Shown: positions 22,908-32,630, counted from the stretch's first letter. The stretch: 64,000 nt of DNA from an uncultured beta proteobacterium (GCA_903873485.1 CAIQOO010000011.1:1-64000); one strand, 5' to 3'. The notes: a model not told the origin generated them from the sequence alone. Numbers and translations: made by a program.

Positions 22908-23402
22908 ATGCAACGTTCGAAAAATGATGTCTGGGTCGGCCTGTTTGTGCTGATCGGGGCGGTGGCGATTCTGTTTTTGGCCCTGCAGTCGGCCAATTTG
23001 CTGAGTCTGAGTTTTCAGAAAACCTACCCGGTCAAGGCGAAATTTGACAATATCGGCGGTGTCAAGCCCAAGGCCGCCGTGCGCAGTGCCGGGGTGGTGG
23101 TGGGCCGGGTGGAAAGCATCGTGTTCAGCGACCAGACCTTTCAGGCGGTGGTGACGCTGGCGATGGAAGGCCGTTACGCCTTTCCCAAGGACAGTTCGCT
23201 CAAAATATTGACCAGCGGTTTGCTCGGCGAGCAGTACCTCGGGATCGAGCCGGGTGCCGACGAAAAGATGCTGGTAGCCGGTGACACCATTTCGAGCACC
23301 CAGTCGGCGGTGGTACTGGAAAACCTGATCAGCCAATTTTTGTTCAACAAGGCGGCCGATGGCAGCAATATTGATGCGAGTTCCTTAAATGAAAAAAAGT
23401 AA
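22908..23402 (+). CDS. mlaD: MCE-domain lipid transport protein
   Basis: A 164-residue MlaD with one N-terminal membrane anchor (VGLFVLIGAVAILFLALQ) and a single MCE domain (YPVKAKFDNIGGVKPKAAVRSAGVVVGRVESIVF ... LLGEQYLGIEPG). It forms the periplasmic hexameric lipid channel of the complex. A GAGAGGAAG ribosome-binding site precedes the ATG, and the 3' end overlaps mlaA by 14 bases. Confidence 0.93.
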   Translation: MQRSKNDVWVGLFVLIGAVAILFLALQSANLLSLSFQKTYPVKAKFDNIGGVKPKAAVRSAGVVVGRVESIVFSDQTFQAVVTLAMEGRYAFPKDSSLKILTSGLLGEQYLGIEPGADEKMLVAGDTISSTQSAVVLENLISQFLFNKAADGSNIDASSLNEKK

Positions 23403-24144
23403 ATTCCTGAATCCTTGCACTTTGCTGCGGGCTGGCCTGATGGTCATCCTGGCAGCACTGGTCGGCTGCGCCAGTGGCCCCGGTGCCAATCCGCGTGACC
23501 CGCTGGAGCCGTTCAATCGGGGTGTTTACCAGTTCAATGACTCAGTTGACCGCGCCGTGCTCAAGCCGGTGGCCACCGCTTACCGTGATGTGCTGCCGTC
23601 ACCCATTCGCACCGGCGTGACCAATTTTTTCAACAATCTGCAAGATGCCTGGTCGTTTGTCAACAACAGCCTGCAACTCAAGGGCGAGGCGGCCGGCAAC
23701 AGCCTGGTGCGTTTTGGCGTCAATTCGGTGTTTGGCCTGGGCGGCGTGCTTGACATTGCCACTGAAATGCGCATTCCCCGCCAGACCAAAGACTTTGGTC
23801 ACACGCTGGGGTATTGGGGGGTCGGCCCCGGCCCCTACCTGGTGCTGCCACTGCTGGGGCCGTCAACCGTGCGTGACACGGCGGCGTTACCGGTGGATAT
23901 GCAAGGCAACCTGGCATCCGAAATTGATCATGTCCCAACCCGCAACTCAGTCACCGCGCTGAAGCTGGTCAACCTGCGTGCCCAGTTGCTGAGCACTACC
24001 GACATGCGCGATCAGGTGGCACTGGACCCCTACAGTTTCACCCGCGATGCCTACCTGGCCTACCGGCGCAATGCCATTTACGACGGCAACCCACCCGATG
24101 AACCCGACGAACTGCCGGTGATCAGTGACGATCCGGCCCAATAA
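23389..24144 (+). CDS. mlaA: Outer-membrane lipoprotein MlaA (VacJ)
   Basis: A 251-residue lipoprotein precursor with lipobox ALVGC followed by the MlaA segment DPLEPFNRGVYQFNDSVDRAVLKPVATAYRDVLPSPIRTGVTNFFNNL and DFGHTLGYWGVGPGPYLVLPLLGPS. It extracts mislocalised phospholipids from the outer leaflet and hands them to MlaC. Enteric bacteria encode it elsewhere; here it lies between mlaD and mlaC, as in other Burkholderiales. Confidence 0.93.
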   Translation: MKKSKFLNPCTLLRAGLMVILAALVGCASGPGANPRDPLEPFNRGVYQFNDSVDRAVLKPVATAYRDVLPSPIRTGVTNFFNNLQDAWSFVNNSLQLKGEAAGNSLVRFGVNSVFGLGGVLDIATEMRIPRQTKDFGHTLGYWGVGPGPYLVLPLLGPSTVRDTAALPVDMQGNLASEIDHVPTRNSVTALKLVNLRAQLLSTTDMRDQVALDPYSFTRDAYLAYRRNAIYDGNPPDEPDELPVISDDPAQ

Positions 24145-24164
24145 CTTGCCCAAAGGAATTCACC

Positions 24165-24821
24165 ATGAAACGACGTGTTGTTGCCAAATTGTTTGCTGTT
24201 GGCGCGTTTGGCCCCTGGCTGCTGCAACAGGCACCGGCTTGGGCCACTGACGAGGCGCCAGACGCGCTGATTGGCCGCCTGACCAAAGAGGCGCTTGACA
24301 CGATTGCTGCCGACAAGGCGGTACAGGCGGGCGATGTGGAGCGCATCATCACCCTGATGGATCAAAAAATCATGCCGTACCTGAACTTTCAGCGCATGAC
24401 CGCTTCAGCCGTTGGCCCGGCCTGGCGCAAGACCAGCCCGGAGCAGCGCCAGCGCCTCGAAGCCGAGTTCAAAACCCTGCTGGTGCGCACCTATTCTGGT
24501 GCCATGGGCCAGGCCAAAAACCTGAGCTATGACATCAAGCCGCTGCGCGCCGCGCCTGACGACAAAGAGGTGATTGTGCGCACCGTGATTACCGGACGCG
24601 GTGACCCGGTGCAACTGGACTACCGGCTGGAAAAAACCCCGGGGGTGGGGGCTGGCTGGAAGATTTTCAACCTCAATGTGCTGGGGGTCTGGCTGGTCGA
24701 TACCTACCGTAGCCAGTTTTCGCAGGAGATCAATGCCAAAGGCATCGACGGCCTGATTGCCACTTTGGCCGAGCGCAACAAGAGCAACGCGGCGGGTGCT
24801 GCCAAGCCCGCCAAGGGTTAA
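24165..24821 (+). CDS. mlaC: Periplasmic phospholipid-binding protein
   Basis: A 218-residue protein with an N-terminal signal peptide ending near APAWA and the MlaC/Ttg2 domain (ALDTIAADKAVQAGDVERIITLMDQKIMPYLNFQRMTASAVGPAWRK ... GWKIFNLNVLGVWLVDTYRSQFSQEI). It shuttles lipids between MlaA and the MlaFEDB complex. An AAAGGAA ribosome-binding site lies before the ATG. Confidence 0.93.
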   Translation: MKRRVVAKLFAVGAFGPWLLQQAPAWATDEAPDALIGRLTKEALDTIAADKAVQAGDVERIITLMDQKIMPYLNFQRMTASAVGPAWRKTSPEQRQRLEAEFKTLLVRTYSGAMGQAKNLSYDIKPLRAAPDDKEVIVRTVITGRGDPVQLDYRLEKTPGVGAGWKIFNLNVLGVWLVDTYRSQFSQEINAKGIDGLIATLAERNKSNAAGAAKPAKG

Positions 24822-24824
24822 GCC

Positions 24825-25100
24825 GTGCTGCAGTTGCCAGCGGCCCTGACCCAGACCACGGCCACCCGGTGTCTGGCTGAATTGGTGGCGGCCCTGCCGG
24901 CCGAGCCAGCCGGGGCGGTGGTGAATGCGGCTGGCCTTAATCGTTTTGACTCGGCCGCGCTGGCGGTGTTGCTGGGTTTGCGGCGCCAAGCCCAACAGCT
25001 TGGCAAGACGTTTGCCATTGCGGGACTGCCCGCGCCGATGGCTGATCTGGCACAGCTTTATGGCATCACCGAGTTGCTGCCAGTTGCCAGTGCCGCCTGA
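24825..25100 (+). CDS. mlaB: STAS-domain protein of the Mla complex
   Basis: A 91-residue STAS domain protein (AGAVVNAAGLNRFDSAALAVLLGLRRQAQQLGKTFAIAGLP). It binds MlaF and supports ATPase assembly. It starts with GTG three bases after the mlaC stop, giving tight coupling. Small and divergent, but position and the STAS pattern make the call fairly safe. Confidence 0.85.
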   Translation: MLQLPAALTQTTATRCLAELVAALPAEPAGAVVNAAGLNRFDSAALAVLLGLRRQAQQLGKTFAIAGLPAPMADLAQLYGITELLPVASAA

Positions 25101-25124
25101 TGCCCCCCTTAGAATAGCGGCCCC

Positions 25125-26084
25125 ATGACCGCCATCTCGTTCCAATCGGTATCCAAAGCCTACCCGTCTCCACGCGCACCTGGCACCAGTTTTCTGGCGT
25201 TAGACGAGGTCAGCCTGGACATCGAAGAAGGCGAATTTTTTGGCCTGCTCGGCCCCAACGGTGCCGGCAAAACCACCCTGATCACCATTTTGGCCGGCCT
25301 GGCCAAGGCCACAACGGGTCGGGTGTCGGTGCTCGGCAGCGATGTGCAGATCGATTTTGCCCAGGCACGGCGCAATCTTGGCGTGGTGCCGCAAGAGCTG
25401 GTGTTTGACCCGTTTTTCAATGTGCGCGAGGCATTGCGCTTTCAGTCGGGGTACTTTGGCGTCAAGCACAACGATGCCTGGATTGACGAGCTGCTCGAAA
25501 GCCTGGGCCTGACCGACAAGGCCAACGCCAATATGCGCATGCTCTCGGGCGGCATGAAGCGCCGGGTGCTGGTTGGCCTGGCGCTGGTGCACAAGCCGCC
25601 GGTGATTGTGCTTGACGAACCCACCGCCGGTGTCGATGTCGAACTGCGGCAAACGCTGTGGGCGTTTATTGCCCGGCTCAACAAGCAAGGCAGCACGGTG
25701 CTGCTGACCACCCACTACCTTGAGGAAGCCGAGGCCCTGTGCGGCCGCATCGCCATGCTCAAGACTGGCCGCGTGGTGGCCCTCGACAGCACCAGCGCCT
25801 TGCTCAAGGCTCAATCAAGCAATGTGCTGCGGTTCAAGCTCGATGGCGATTTGCCGGCGGCGCTGCTGCCAGGTGCACGGGTCACCGGACGGGTGGTGCA
25901 GTTCCCGGCGCAGGATGCCTTGGCGGTTGAGCGCTATCTGGCGGCGGTGCGTGAAGCCGGACTGGTGGCCCACGACATCGAGATCCGCCGCGCCGACCTT
26001 GAAGACGTGTTTCTGGACGTGATGAACCAGCATTCGGGTTCAGCGCAAGGCAAGCCGCAAACCCGGCCGGAGCAACGGGCATGA
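25125..26084 (+). CDS. ABC-2 exporter ATPase (YadG-like)
   Basis: A 319-residue ABC ATPase with Walker A GPNGAGKTT, signature MLSGGMKRRVLVG and Walker B VIVLDEPTAGVD, typical of ABC-2 exporters such as YadG. The C-terminal extension is of the family type. It overlaps the permease gene by 4 bases. The substrate is unknown; its place inside the mla-ibaG-murA run suggests an envelope role. Confidence 0.88.
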   Translation: MTAISFQSVSKAYPSPRAPGTSFLALDEVSLDIEEGEFFGLLGPNGAGKTTLITILAGLAKATTGRVSVLGSDVQIDFAQARRNLGVVPQELVFDPFFNVREALRFQSGYFGVKHNDAWIDELLESLGLTDKANANMRMLSGGMKRRVLVGLALVHKPPVIVLDEPTAGVDVELRQTLWAFIARLNKQGSTVLLTTHYLEEAEALCGRIAMLKTGRVVALDSTSALLKAQSSNVLRFKLDGDLPAALLPGARVTGRVVQFPAQDALAVERYLAAVREAGLVAHDIEIRRADLEDVFLDVMNQHSGSAQGKPQTRPEQRA

Positions 26085-26836
26085 CTGGCTGGCAAATGCT
26101 GTTTTACAAGGAAGTCATGCGCTTTTGGCGGGTGGTAGGCCAGACCGTGGGCGGCCCGATACTGACCGCCATGCTGTATCTGCTGATTTTTGGCCACGCG
26201 CTCGAATCCCATGTCAAGGTCTATGAACAGGTCAGCTACACCGCCTTTCTGGTGCCGGGTCTGGCCATGATGAGCCTGCTGCAAAACGCTTTCGCCAACA
26301 GTTCGTCGTCGCTGATTGCCAGCAAGGTGATGGGCAACCTGGTGTTTTTGCTGCTGACCCCGCTGTCTTACTGGCACTGGTTTGTCGCCTATGTGGGGGC
26401 TTCGGTTTTTCGCGGTCTGGTGGTGGGTCTGGGGGTGTTTGTGGTGTCGGCGTTTTTCGCACCTTTGAGCTTTGCAGCTCCGGTCTGGATTGCCGTGTTT
26501 GCCCTGATGGGGGCCACGCTGATGGGGGCGCTGGGCCTGATTGCCGGGCTGCATTCTGAAAAATTCGAGCAATTGGCCGCTTTTCAAAACTTCATCGTGA
26601 TGCCTATGACGTTCTTGAGCGGCGTGTTTTACTCGATTCACTCGCTGCCGCCGTTTTGGCAGACGGTCAGCCATTTCAACCCGTTTTTCTACATGATCGA
26701 CGGTTTCCGCTACGGGTTTTTTGGTGTCAGTGACGTCTCGCCCTGGCTCAGCCTGGGTGTCGTGGGCTTGGCCATGCTGCTGGTCAGCGCGGTTGCGCTG
26801 TACCTGCTGCGCATCGGTTACCGAATTCGCAATTGA
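26081..26836 (+). CDS. ABC-2 exporter permease (YadH-like)
   Basis: A 251-residue ABC-2 membrane protein with about six hydrophobic segments and the family motif FLSGVFYSIHSLPPFWQTVSHFNPFFYMIDGFRYGFFG. It pairs with the preceding ATPase (ATGA overlap). Confidence 0.88.
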   Translation: MTGWQMLFYKEVMRFWRVVGQTVGGPILTAMLYLLIFGHALESHVKVYEQVSYTAFLVPGLAMMSLLQNAFANSSSSLIASKVMGNLVFLLLTPLSYWHWFVAYVGASVFRGLVVGLGVFVVSAFFAPLSFAAPVWIAVFALMGATLMGALGLIAGLHSEKFEQLAAFQNFIVMPMTFLSGVFYSIHSLPPFWQTVSHFNPFFYMIDGFRYGFFGVSDVSPWLSLGVVGLAMLLVSAVALYLLRIGYRIRN

Positions 26837-26855
26837 TTATTTTGAACTTATTTTT

Positions 26856-27098
26856 ATGACTGCTGACTTGCTCAAAGCCCTGATCGCCGCCGGACTACCG
26901 TGCACGCACCTTGAAGTGGAGGGCGATGGCCGCCATTGGCAAGCCACCCTGGTTTCCACCGTATTTGAAGGCCAGCGCGCCATCGCCCGCCACCAGCGGG
27001 TGTATGCCACGCTGGGGGACCGGATGAAAACCGACGAAGTGCATGCCCTGTCGATCAAGGCTTTTACCCCCGCCGAATGGACCGCACTCGCCGCCTGA
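26856..27098 (+). CDS. ibaG: BolA-like protein IbaG
   Basis: An 80-residue BolA-fold protein. The conserved segment [58 protein letters not shown] includes the conserved His of RHQRVY. BolA-type proteins bind Fe-S glutaredoxins. The order ABC genes-ibaG-murA matches the enteric mla-ibaG-murA arrangement. Confidence 0.88.
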   Translation: MTADLLKALIAAGLPCTHLEVEGDGRHWQATLVSTVFEGQRAIARHQRVYATLGDRMKTDEVHALSIKAFTPAEWTALAA

Positions 27099-27102
27099 TG
27101 CT

Positions 27103-28377
27103 ATGGACAAACTGCTGATTCGTGGCGGCTGCAGCCTGCAGGGTGAAGTGACGATTTCCGGGGCAAAAAACGCTGCCTTACCTGAACTGTGCGCCGCCTT
27201 GCTGACGGCTGAGCCAGTTACGCTGCACAACTTGCCGCGCCTGCGGGATGTGGCCACCATGCGCACCTTGCTGGAGCACATGGGTGTGCGCAGCCAAACC
27301 TTTGGCGAGCGCGGCGGCATGTGTTTGCAGGCGGCTGACCCGATCCGCCCCGAGGCCCCTTATGAATTGGTGAAAACCATGCGCGCCTCGGTGCTGGCGC
27401 TGGGGCCACTGCTGGCGCGCTTTGGCCAAGCCCGGGTGTCGCTGCCGGGTGGCTGCGCGATTGGTTCGCGGCCAGTGGACCAGCACATCAAGGGCCTGAC
27501 CGCCATGGGGGCCGAGATCGTCGTCGAGCATGGCTATATGGTGGCCGGGCTGCCGGCCGGTCGCACCCGGCTCAAGGGCGCGCGCATCGCCACCGACATG
27601 GTGACGGTGACCGGCACCGAGAACTTTCTGATGGCCGCCAGCCTGGCCGAGGGCGAAACGATTCTGGAAAACGCCGCGCAAGAGCCAGAAATTCCTGATC
27701 TGGCCGAGATGCTGATCAAGATGGGGGCGCAAATCGAGGGTCATGGCAGCAGCCGGATTCGCATTCAGGGGGTTGAGCGGCTGCATGGCTGCACCCATCA
27801 AGTGGTGGCAGATCGCATCGAGACCGGTACTTTTTTGTGTGCGGTCGCGGTGGCCGGTGGTGATGTGCTGGCACGCCATGGCCGCCTGGACTATCTGGAA
27901 GCCGTAGTCGAAAAACTGCGCGCATCCGGTGTCACGGTGACTGCTGTCGATGACGGCATCCGGGTGCAATCCGCCGGTGCCGCCACGCTGCGTGCACAGA
28001 GCTTTCGCACCACCGAATACCCCGGTTTTCCAACCGACATGCAGGCGCAGTTCATGGCACTCAACTGCGTGGCACTTGGCACTGCCAAAGTGACCGAGAC
28101 GATTTTCGAGAACCGTTTCATGCATGTCAACGAGCTGGTGCGCCTCGGGGCCAACATCCAGATCGACGGCAAGGTGGCGGTCGTCGTCGGGGTGCCACGG
28201 CTGTCGGGTGCCAAGGTGATGGCGACCGACCTGCGCGCCTCGGCCAGCCTGGTGATTGCCGGCCTGGTGGCCGAGGGTGAAACGCTGGTGGACCGGATTT
28301 ACCACCTGGACCGGGGTTACGACCAGATGGAGATCAAACTGCGCGCACTCGGTGCCGACATCGAGCGGGTGAAGTAA
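27103..28377 (+). CDS. murA: UDP-N-acetylglucosamine 1-carboxyvinyltransferase
   Basis: A 424-residue MurA, first committed enzyme of peptidoglycan synthesis. It has the substrate-binding [11 protein letters not shown], the catalytic cysteine in [16 protein letters not shown] (the fosfomycin target) and the C-terminal [23 protein letters not shown]. The ATG at 27103 lies 4 bases after the ibaG stop. Full length. Confidence 0.96.
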   Translation: MDKLLIRGGCSLQGEVTISGAKNAALPELCAALLTAEPVTLHNLPRLRDVATMRTLLEHMGVRSQTFGERGGMCLQAADPIRPEAPYELVKTMRASVLALGPLLARFGQARVSLPGGCAIGSRPVDQHIKGLTAMGAEIVVEHGYMVAGLPAGRTRLKGARIATDMVTVTGTENFLMAASLAEGETILENAAQEPEIPDLAEMLIKMGAQIEGHGSSRIRIQGVERLHGCTHQVVADRIETGTFLCAVAVAGGDVLARHGRLDYLEAVVEKLRASGVTVTAVDDGIRVQSAGAATLRAQSFRTTEYPGFPTDMQAQFMALNCVALGTAKVTETIFENRFMHVNELVRLGANIQIDGKVAVVVGVPRLSGAKVMATDLRASASLVIAGLVAEGETLVDRIYHLDRGYDQMEIKLRALGADIERVK

Positions 28378-28423
28378 CTTTTTTAAGTGACGTTTTGCTG
28401 CTTGCCGGTTCCTCGATTACTAC

Positions 28424-28469
28424 CAATTAAATAGCGCACTGCGCTTATTCCATAAGGGCTAGAGGCCAA
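28424..28469. repeat. Dispersed palindromic repeat, copy 6 (hisG leader)
   Basis: AATTAAATAGCGCACTGCGC followed by TTATTCCATAAGGGCTAGAG. The copy ends at the hisG start codon, and its GGGCTAGAGG end supplies the only ribosome-binding-like sequence for hisG. Confidence 0.75.
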
Positions 28470-28470
28470 A

Positions 28471-29190
28471 ATGATCACTATTGCATTATCCAAAGGTCGG
28501 ATCTTTGAAGAAACCCTGCCGCTGCTCAAGGCGGCTGGCATCGAGGTGCTTGACGACCCGGAAAAATCCCGCAAGCTTATCCTCGGCACCAACCAGCCCG
28601 ATGTGCGCATGCTGGTGGTGCGCGCCACCGACGTGCCCACTTATGTGCAATATGGCGGTGCCGACATGGGCATCACCGGCAAAGACACATTGCTGGAGCA
28701 CGGCATGCATTGGGGCGGCACTGCAGGCGGCGCTGGCCTGTACCAGCCGCTTGATCTGCAAATTGCCAAATGCCGCGTCAGTGTGGCAGTGCGCTCGGAT
28801 TTTGATTACGCCTTTGCCATCAAGAAGGGTTCCCGGCTGACAGTGGCGACCAAGTATGTGGCGATTTCGCGCGAGTTTTTTGCCTCCAAAGGCGTGCACG
28901 TTGATTTGATCAAGCTCTATGGCAGCATGGAACTCGCTCCCCTGGTGGGCCTGGCCGACGCGATTGTCGATCTGGTGTCCACCGGCAACACCCTCAAGGC
29001 CAATCACCTGGTTGAGGTCGAGCACATCATGGACATCAGTTCGCGGCTGGTGGTCAACCAGGCCTCGCTCAAGCTCAAGCAAGGGCCGATTCGCCACATC
29101 ATTGATGCGTTTGAAGCGGCGTTGGCGGGGGGCATCGCTGCCCGGTTGAGCGACAGCTCCAGCGTCATGGGCTGTGTTGGCGATGACTGA
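28471..29190 (+). CDS. hisG: ATP phosphoribosyltransferase, short form
   Basis: A 239-residue HisG. First enzyme of histidine synthesis. [34 protein letters not shown] and the PRPP-binding [22 protein letters not shown] are present. The ~220-240-residue length marks the short form, which needs HisZ elsewhere for regulation. The rest of the his operon does not follow: the next gene is convergent. A repeat abuts the start codon. Confidence 0.95.
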   Translation: MITIALSKGRIFEETLPLLKAAGIEVLDDPEKSRKLILGTNQPDVRMLVVRATDVPTYVQYGGADMGITGKDTLLEHGMHWGGTAGGAGLYQPLDLQIAKCRVSVAVRSDFDYAFAIKKGSRLTVATKYVAISREFFASKGVHVDLIKLYGSMELAPLVGLADAIVDLVSTGNTLKANHLVEVEHIMDISSRLVVNQASLKLKQGPIRHIIDAFEAALAGGIAARLSDSSSVMGCVGDD

Positions 29191-29224
29191 AAGCCGAACT
29201 TTTCATAAAACGCGGGGAACTGAG

Positions 29225-29986
29225 TTACCTGTATCCTGAACAACGTGCTCCAGCGTCTGCGGATGACACCTTGTCAAGTGCAGAATTCATGCATGCCCAA
29301 TATTGCTTTTCGCGATTGGCATTACGTTCTTCTTCCAGTCTGCGTGCATCTTGCAGTTGTCGTTCCTGCATTGCGATCTGTTGTTCCTGACTTCGCCGTT
29401 CCATATCAAGAATCTGTGATCCAGCATTCGCCCTGTATTCCAATTCCTGACGATGTCGATTCTCTGCATCTTGCTGAATATTTAAAGAGCGATTCCCCAG
29501 TTCGGCGGACCGATCAATGATTTTTGAGTCATTCTTTATCATCCCATCTACCAGTACCCTTTCCGTACCGGCGCGGGTTGCATCGTTGTCAGCACCCCGG
29601 TTGGTTTGCAATATCTGCGCGGTGTGGTCGTCTTGCTTGTTGGCCCGTCCCAAATGAAGCCCGAATCCAATCAATCCGCTCGCCAACAGCGCAATCAGCA
29701 AGGCATTTAATTTCCAGCTCAAGCCTTCTGGCTTGGTCCGGATTGTTGCTGCTTGGATGTTGGCCATCGCCTTGGGTTTTAGGCTGTCATCGTAGGCAGC
29801 ACGCTTGCCAGGGTTTGACAAGGTCTCATAAGCCTGTTTCAGAAACCACAACTGCTCTTTTGCAGTTGCGCTTCCTTGTTCAAGCTCGGGTTCCAGCAGC
29901 TTACATTTTTGCTCAAACAATGATTGAATCGTGTCTTGACTAGCCGCCTCATTGGCTTCAAGAATTTGATAAAAATTACCCGCCAT
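29225..29986 (-). CDS. J-like membrane protein lacking HPD
   Basis: A 253-residue protein. Residues ~3-66 resemble a J domain (FYQILEANEAASQDTIQSLFEQKCKLLEPELEQ ... LWFLKQAYETLSNPGKRAAYDDSL), but the HPD tripeptide needed to stimulate Hsp70 is absent; LEP stands roughly there. One membrane helix follows (ALLIALLASGLIGFGLHLG), then a long charged coiled coil rich in Gln, Arg and Glu (about residues 165-230) and a Cys-containing tail. It may be a membrane scaffold that holds rather than activates a chaperone; that is inference. Confidence 0.65.
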   Translation of the reverse strand: MAGNFYQILEANEAASQDTIQSLFEQKCKLLEPELEQGSATAKEQLWFLKQAYETLSNPGKRAAYDDSLKPKAMANIQAATIRTKPEGLSWKLNALLIALLASGLIGFGLHLGRANKQDDHTAQILQTNRGADNDATRAGTERVLVDGMIKNDSKIIDRSAELGNRSLNIQQDAENRHRQELEYRANAGSQILDMERRSQEQQIAMQERQLQDARRLEEERNANREKQYWACMNSALDKVSSADAGARCSGYR

Positions 29987-30125
29987 GATGTCACCCCTTA
30001 AATGCGATAGCTTTGAGCAGCGTCATTCGACTGTTTTAGCTGCTTCACGCATTAATGTACCTGATGGCTTGCGGCACCTGCGCGCACTGCCGGTTTTTTC
30101 AGGGGTTTCGAGCGATGGGGTATCT

Positions 30126-31010
30126 CTATGCCTGCCTGGATGCCCGCCTGTGTCCATGCCAGCCACTTTCTGCGCTATAGACCAGCAAGGCCAGCCAGAT
30201 CAGGCCAAAACCGGCGGCGCGCGCTGGATCAAAGGCTTCGCCATAGAGCCAGATGCCCAGCAGCATCTGAAGGCTGGGCGAAATGTATTGCAGGATGCCC
30301 AGCGTACCCAGCGGGATGCGACGTGCACCGGCGGCAAACAGCAGCAGCGGGATGGCGGTCAGCGGCCCGGCCAGTAGCAGCCAGCCCAGCGTGGCGGCAT
30401 CGGCCTGCACCAGCGCGCCTTGCCCGTGCCAGGCCCACCAGGCCAGCAGCCCGATCGCCAGCGGCGACAGCAGCAGGGTTTCCAGCGTCAGACCTTCAAG
30501 GGTGCCGAGTGCGGCCACCTTGCGCAGCAGGCCGTAGATGCCAAAGGTGAGCGCCAGCACCAGCGCCACCCAAGGCAGTCGGCCAGCCTGCAGCGTCAGC
30601 CACAGCACGCCAGCGGCGGCCACCGCCACCGCCAGCCACTGGCCGGGGCGCGGACGTTCATGCAAAAAGACAAAACCGAAAGCCACGTTGACCAAGGGCA
30701 AGATAAAGTAACCCAGACTGGCATCTACCACGTGGGCGTTTTGCACCGCCCACACATAGACCGACCAATTGGTGGACAACAGCAGGGCCGACACGGCGAA
30801 CGCCGCCAGCACCCGGGGCTGGCCAGCCACCGCGCGCAGCCAGGCCCAGCGATTGAGCACCGCCAGCACACAAATCAGAAACAGCAGCGACCACAGCATG
30901 CGGTGCAGCACCACCTCAAACGCATTGACATGGGCGAGCTGCTTGAAAAATATCGGGAACAAACCCCAGGCGGTGTAAGCCAGCGTGGCGTAAAGCACAC
31001 CAGGGTTCAT
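30126..31010 (-). CDS. rarD: EamA-family transporter RarD
   Basis: A 294-residue, ten-helix membrane protein of the RarD branch of the drug/metabolite transporter superfamily. Diagnostic segments are LYATLAYTAWGLFPIFFKQL, LLLSTNWSVYVWAVQNAHVVDASLGYFILPLVNV and LGILQYISPSLQMLLGIWLYGEAF. I chose the ATG at 31010 because family homology starts there. The substrate is not known. Confidence 0.88.
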   Translation of the reverse strand: MNPGVLYATLAYTAWGLFPIFFKQLAHVNAFEVVLHRMLWSLLFLICVLAVLNRWAWLRAVAGQPRVLAAFAVSALLLSTNWSVYVWAVQNAHVVDASLGYFILPLVNVAFGFVFLHERPRPGQWLAVAVAAAGVLWLTLQAGRLPWVALVLALTFGIYGLLRKVAALGTLEGLTLETLLLSPLAIGLLAWWAWHGQGALVQADAATLGWLLLAGPLTAIPLLLFAAGARRIPLGTLGILQYISPSLQMLLGIWLYGEAFDPARAAGFGLIWLALLVYSAESGWHGHRRASRQA

Positions 31011-31142
31011 GGTTGAAAAGACTTCATGGGCAGGTTTCTGGTGGGTGGCGAACGCTGCCGAGTCTAGTGGCAAGGCCGGGGTCAATCGGCTGCGCCGGTC
31101 GGGGCGCGACAATCAAGCCAATATCCAAGGCAACAAATCCCC

Positions 31143-32027
31143 ATGAAACCTCCTCCCAGACTGCAATCCCTCATTGAAGAAGGCCTGATCGACAGCGTGG
31201 TGCGCCAACTGATGAGCGGCAAAGAGGCCACCGTGTTTGTGGTGCGCTGCGGCGACGAAACCCGCTGCGCCAAAATTTACAAGGAAGCCACCCAGCGCAG
31301 TTTTCGCCAGGCAGTTGACTACACCGAAAACCGCAAGGTGAAAAACTCGCGCCAGGCGCGTGCCATGGCCAAGGGCAGCCGGTTTGGTCGCCAGGCGCAA
31401 GAGGCCGCCTGGCAAAGCGCCGAGGTCGATGCGCTTTACCGGCTGGCCGCCGCCGGTGTGCGGGTGCCGCAGCCCTACAACTTTCACGAGGGCGTGCTGT
31501 TGATGGAACTCGTCACCGATGCCCAGGGCGATGCGGCACCGCGCCTCAATGATGTTGCTTTCACCCCAGGGCAGGCGCTGGCTCACCACCGCACGCTGAT
31601 GGCCGAAGTGGTGCGCATGTTGTGCGCGGGGGTGGTACATGGGGATTTGTCCGAGTTCAACATCCTGCTGGCCCATACGCCCGGCAGCGGCGATGAAGAG
31701 GGCCACGACACCCCGGTGATCATTGACCTGCCCCAGGCGGTGGATGCCGCCGGCAACAACCACGCCCAGCGCATGCTGCTGCGCGATGTGGCCAATCTGC
31801 GCGATTTCTTTGGCCAGTTTGCCCCGGAACTGCTGACCACCCGCTACGGCCCTGAAATCTGGAGCCTGTACCAGGCCGGTCTGCTCAGCCAGGACAGCGT
31901 GTTGACTGGCCGTTTTAGCGCTGTCGCCGGTGAAGTGGATGTCGGCGGCGTGCTGCGCGAGATTGACGATGCAATCGCTGAAAACGCTGCCCGCAAACTG
32001 CGGATGCAGGCTGCGGCGACACCCTGA
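31143..32027 (+). CDS. RIO-family serine kinase
   Basis: A 294-residue RIO-type atypical protein kinase. GKEATVFVVRCGD is the flexible nucleotide loop, CAKIYK holds the ATP-binding lysine, VVHGDLSEFNIL is the catalytic loop (Asp in HGDLSEFN), and VIIDLPQAVD is the metal-binding segment. Bacterial members (PA4780-like) are uncharacterised in most species. Divergent from rarD. Confidence 0.85.
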   Translation: MKPPPRLQSLIEEGLIDSVVRQLMSGKEATVFVVRCGDETRCAKIYKEATQRSFRQAVDYTENRKVKNSRQARAMAKGSRFGRQAQEAAWQSAEVDALYRLAAAGVRVPQPYNFHEGVLLMELVTDAQGDAAPRLNDVAFTPGQALAHHRTLMAEVVRMLCAGVVHGDLSEFNILLAHTPGSGDEEGHDTPVIIDLPQAVDAAGNNHAQRMLLRDVANLRDFFGQFAPELLTTRYGPEIWSLYQAGLLSQDSVLTGRFSAVAGEVDVGGVLREIDDAIAENAARKLRMQAAATP

Positions 32028-32184
32028 AGCCGCTGGCGCAAACAGGTGGTCATCCTTGGCGACTGGCAGGAAACCGCAGCCTGGTGAGGTCTTCCTGTCG
32101 CGCGTCGCCGTTGGCATGAACAATGCTCCAGAATCACGCCTTTAACCTGTGACAACAACCCGAAACCCATGAGGAAATCTGACC

Positions 32185-32604
32185 ATGCTTATTCGCGTGA
32201 TTTACACCAGCACCGCCGTTGTTCCGCAAACAACCGCTGTCACCGAGTCGATTTTGCGAACCGCCCAAGCGGCCAATGCACAAAACGGCATCACCGGCGT
32301 GCTGTGCCAGGGGCAGGGTGTGTACCTGCAGGCGCTTGAAGGTGAGCGCCGCCTGGTCACTGGGCTGTACCAGCGCATTTTTGCCGACAGGCGCCACACC
32401 AGTGTGGAGTTGATCCATTGTGAAAGCATTGCCAAAAGACGCTATGGGAATTGGTCCATGGCGCATGTTGCCATGTCCGACCTGGACCCGGCGACGAAAA
32501 TCGAGTGGCCTGAATTTGACCCGTACTCGGCCTCGGGCTTGCTGGTGATGGGACGAATTGATCAGTTGCTGGCCGCTGGCACCGCGATCAAGCTGCCGGA
32601 TTAG
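32185..32604 (+). CDS. Single-domain BLUF blue-light sensor
   Basis: A 139-residue BLUF protein. The photoactive Tyr is in LIRVIYTSTA (Tyr7), the flavin-contacting Asn in AQAANAQNGITGVL, and the key Gln in GVYLQALEGE. It binds FAD and reports blue light. With no output domain it must signal through a partner protein. No partner is adjacent, though GGDEF remnants and a large GGDEF-EAL protein are in the window. Confidence 0.85.
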   Translation: MLIRVIYTSTAVVPQTTAVTESILRTAQAANAQNGITGVLCQGQGVYLQALEGERRLVTGLYQRIFADRRHTSVELIHCESIAKRRYGNWSMAHVAMSDLDPATKIEWPEFDPYSASGLLVMGRIDQLLAAGTAIKLPD

Positions 32605-32630
32605 AAGAGGATGCAGGCTCGGGCCAGACT

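Noticed and set aside
24405-25145. Long antisense frames opposite mla, murA, gltB and other high-GC genes
   Set aside because: They follow codon-position GC bias, have no recognisable domains and lie fully opposite well-identified genes.
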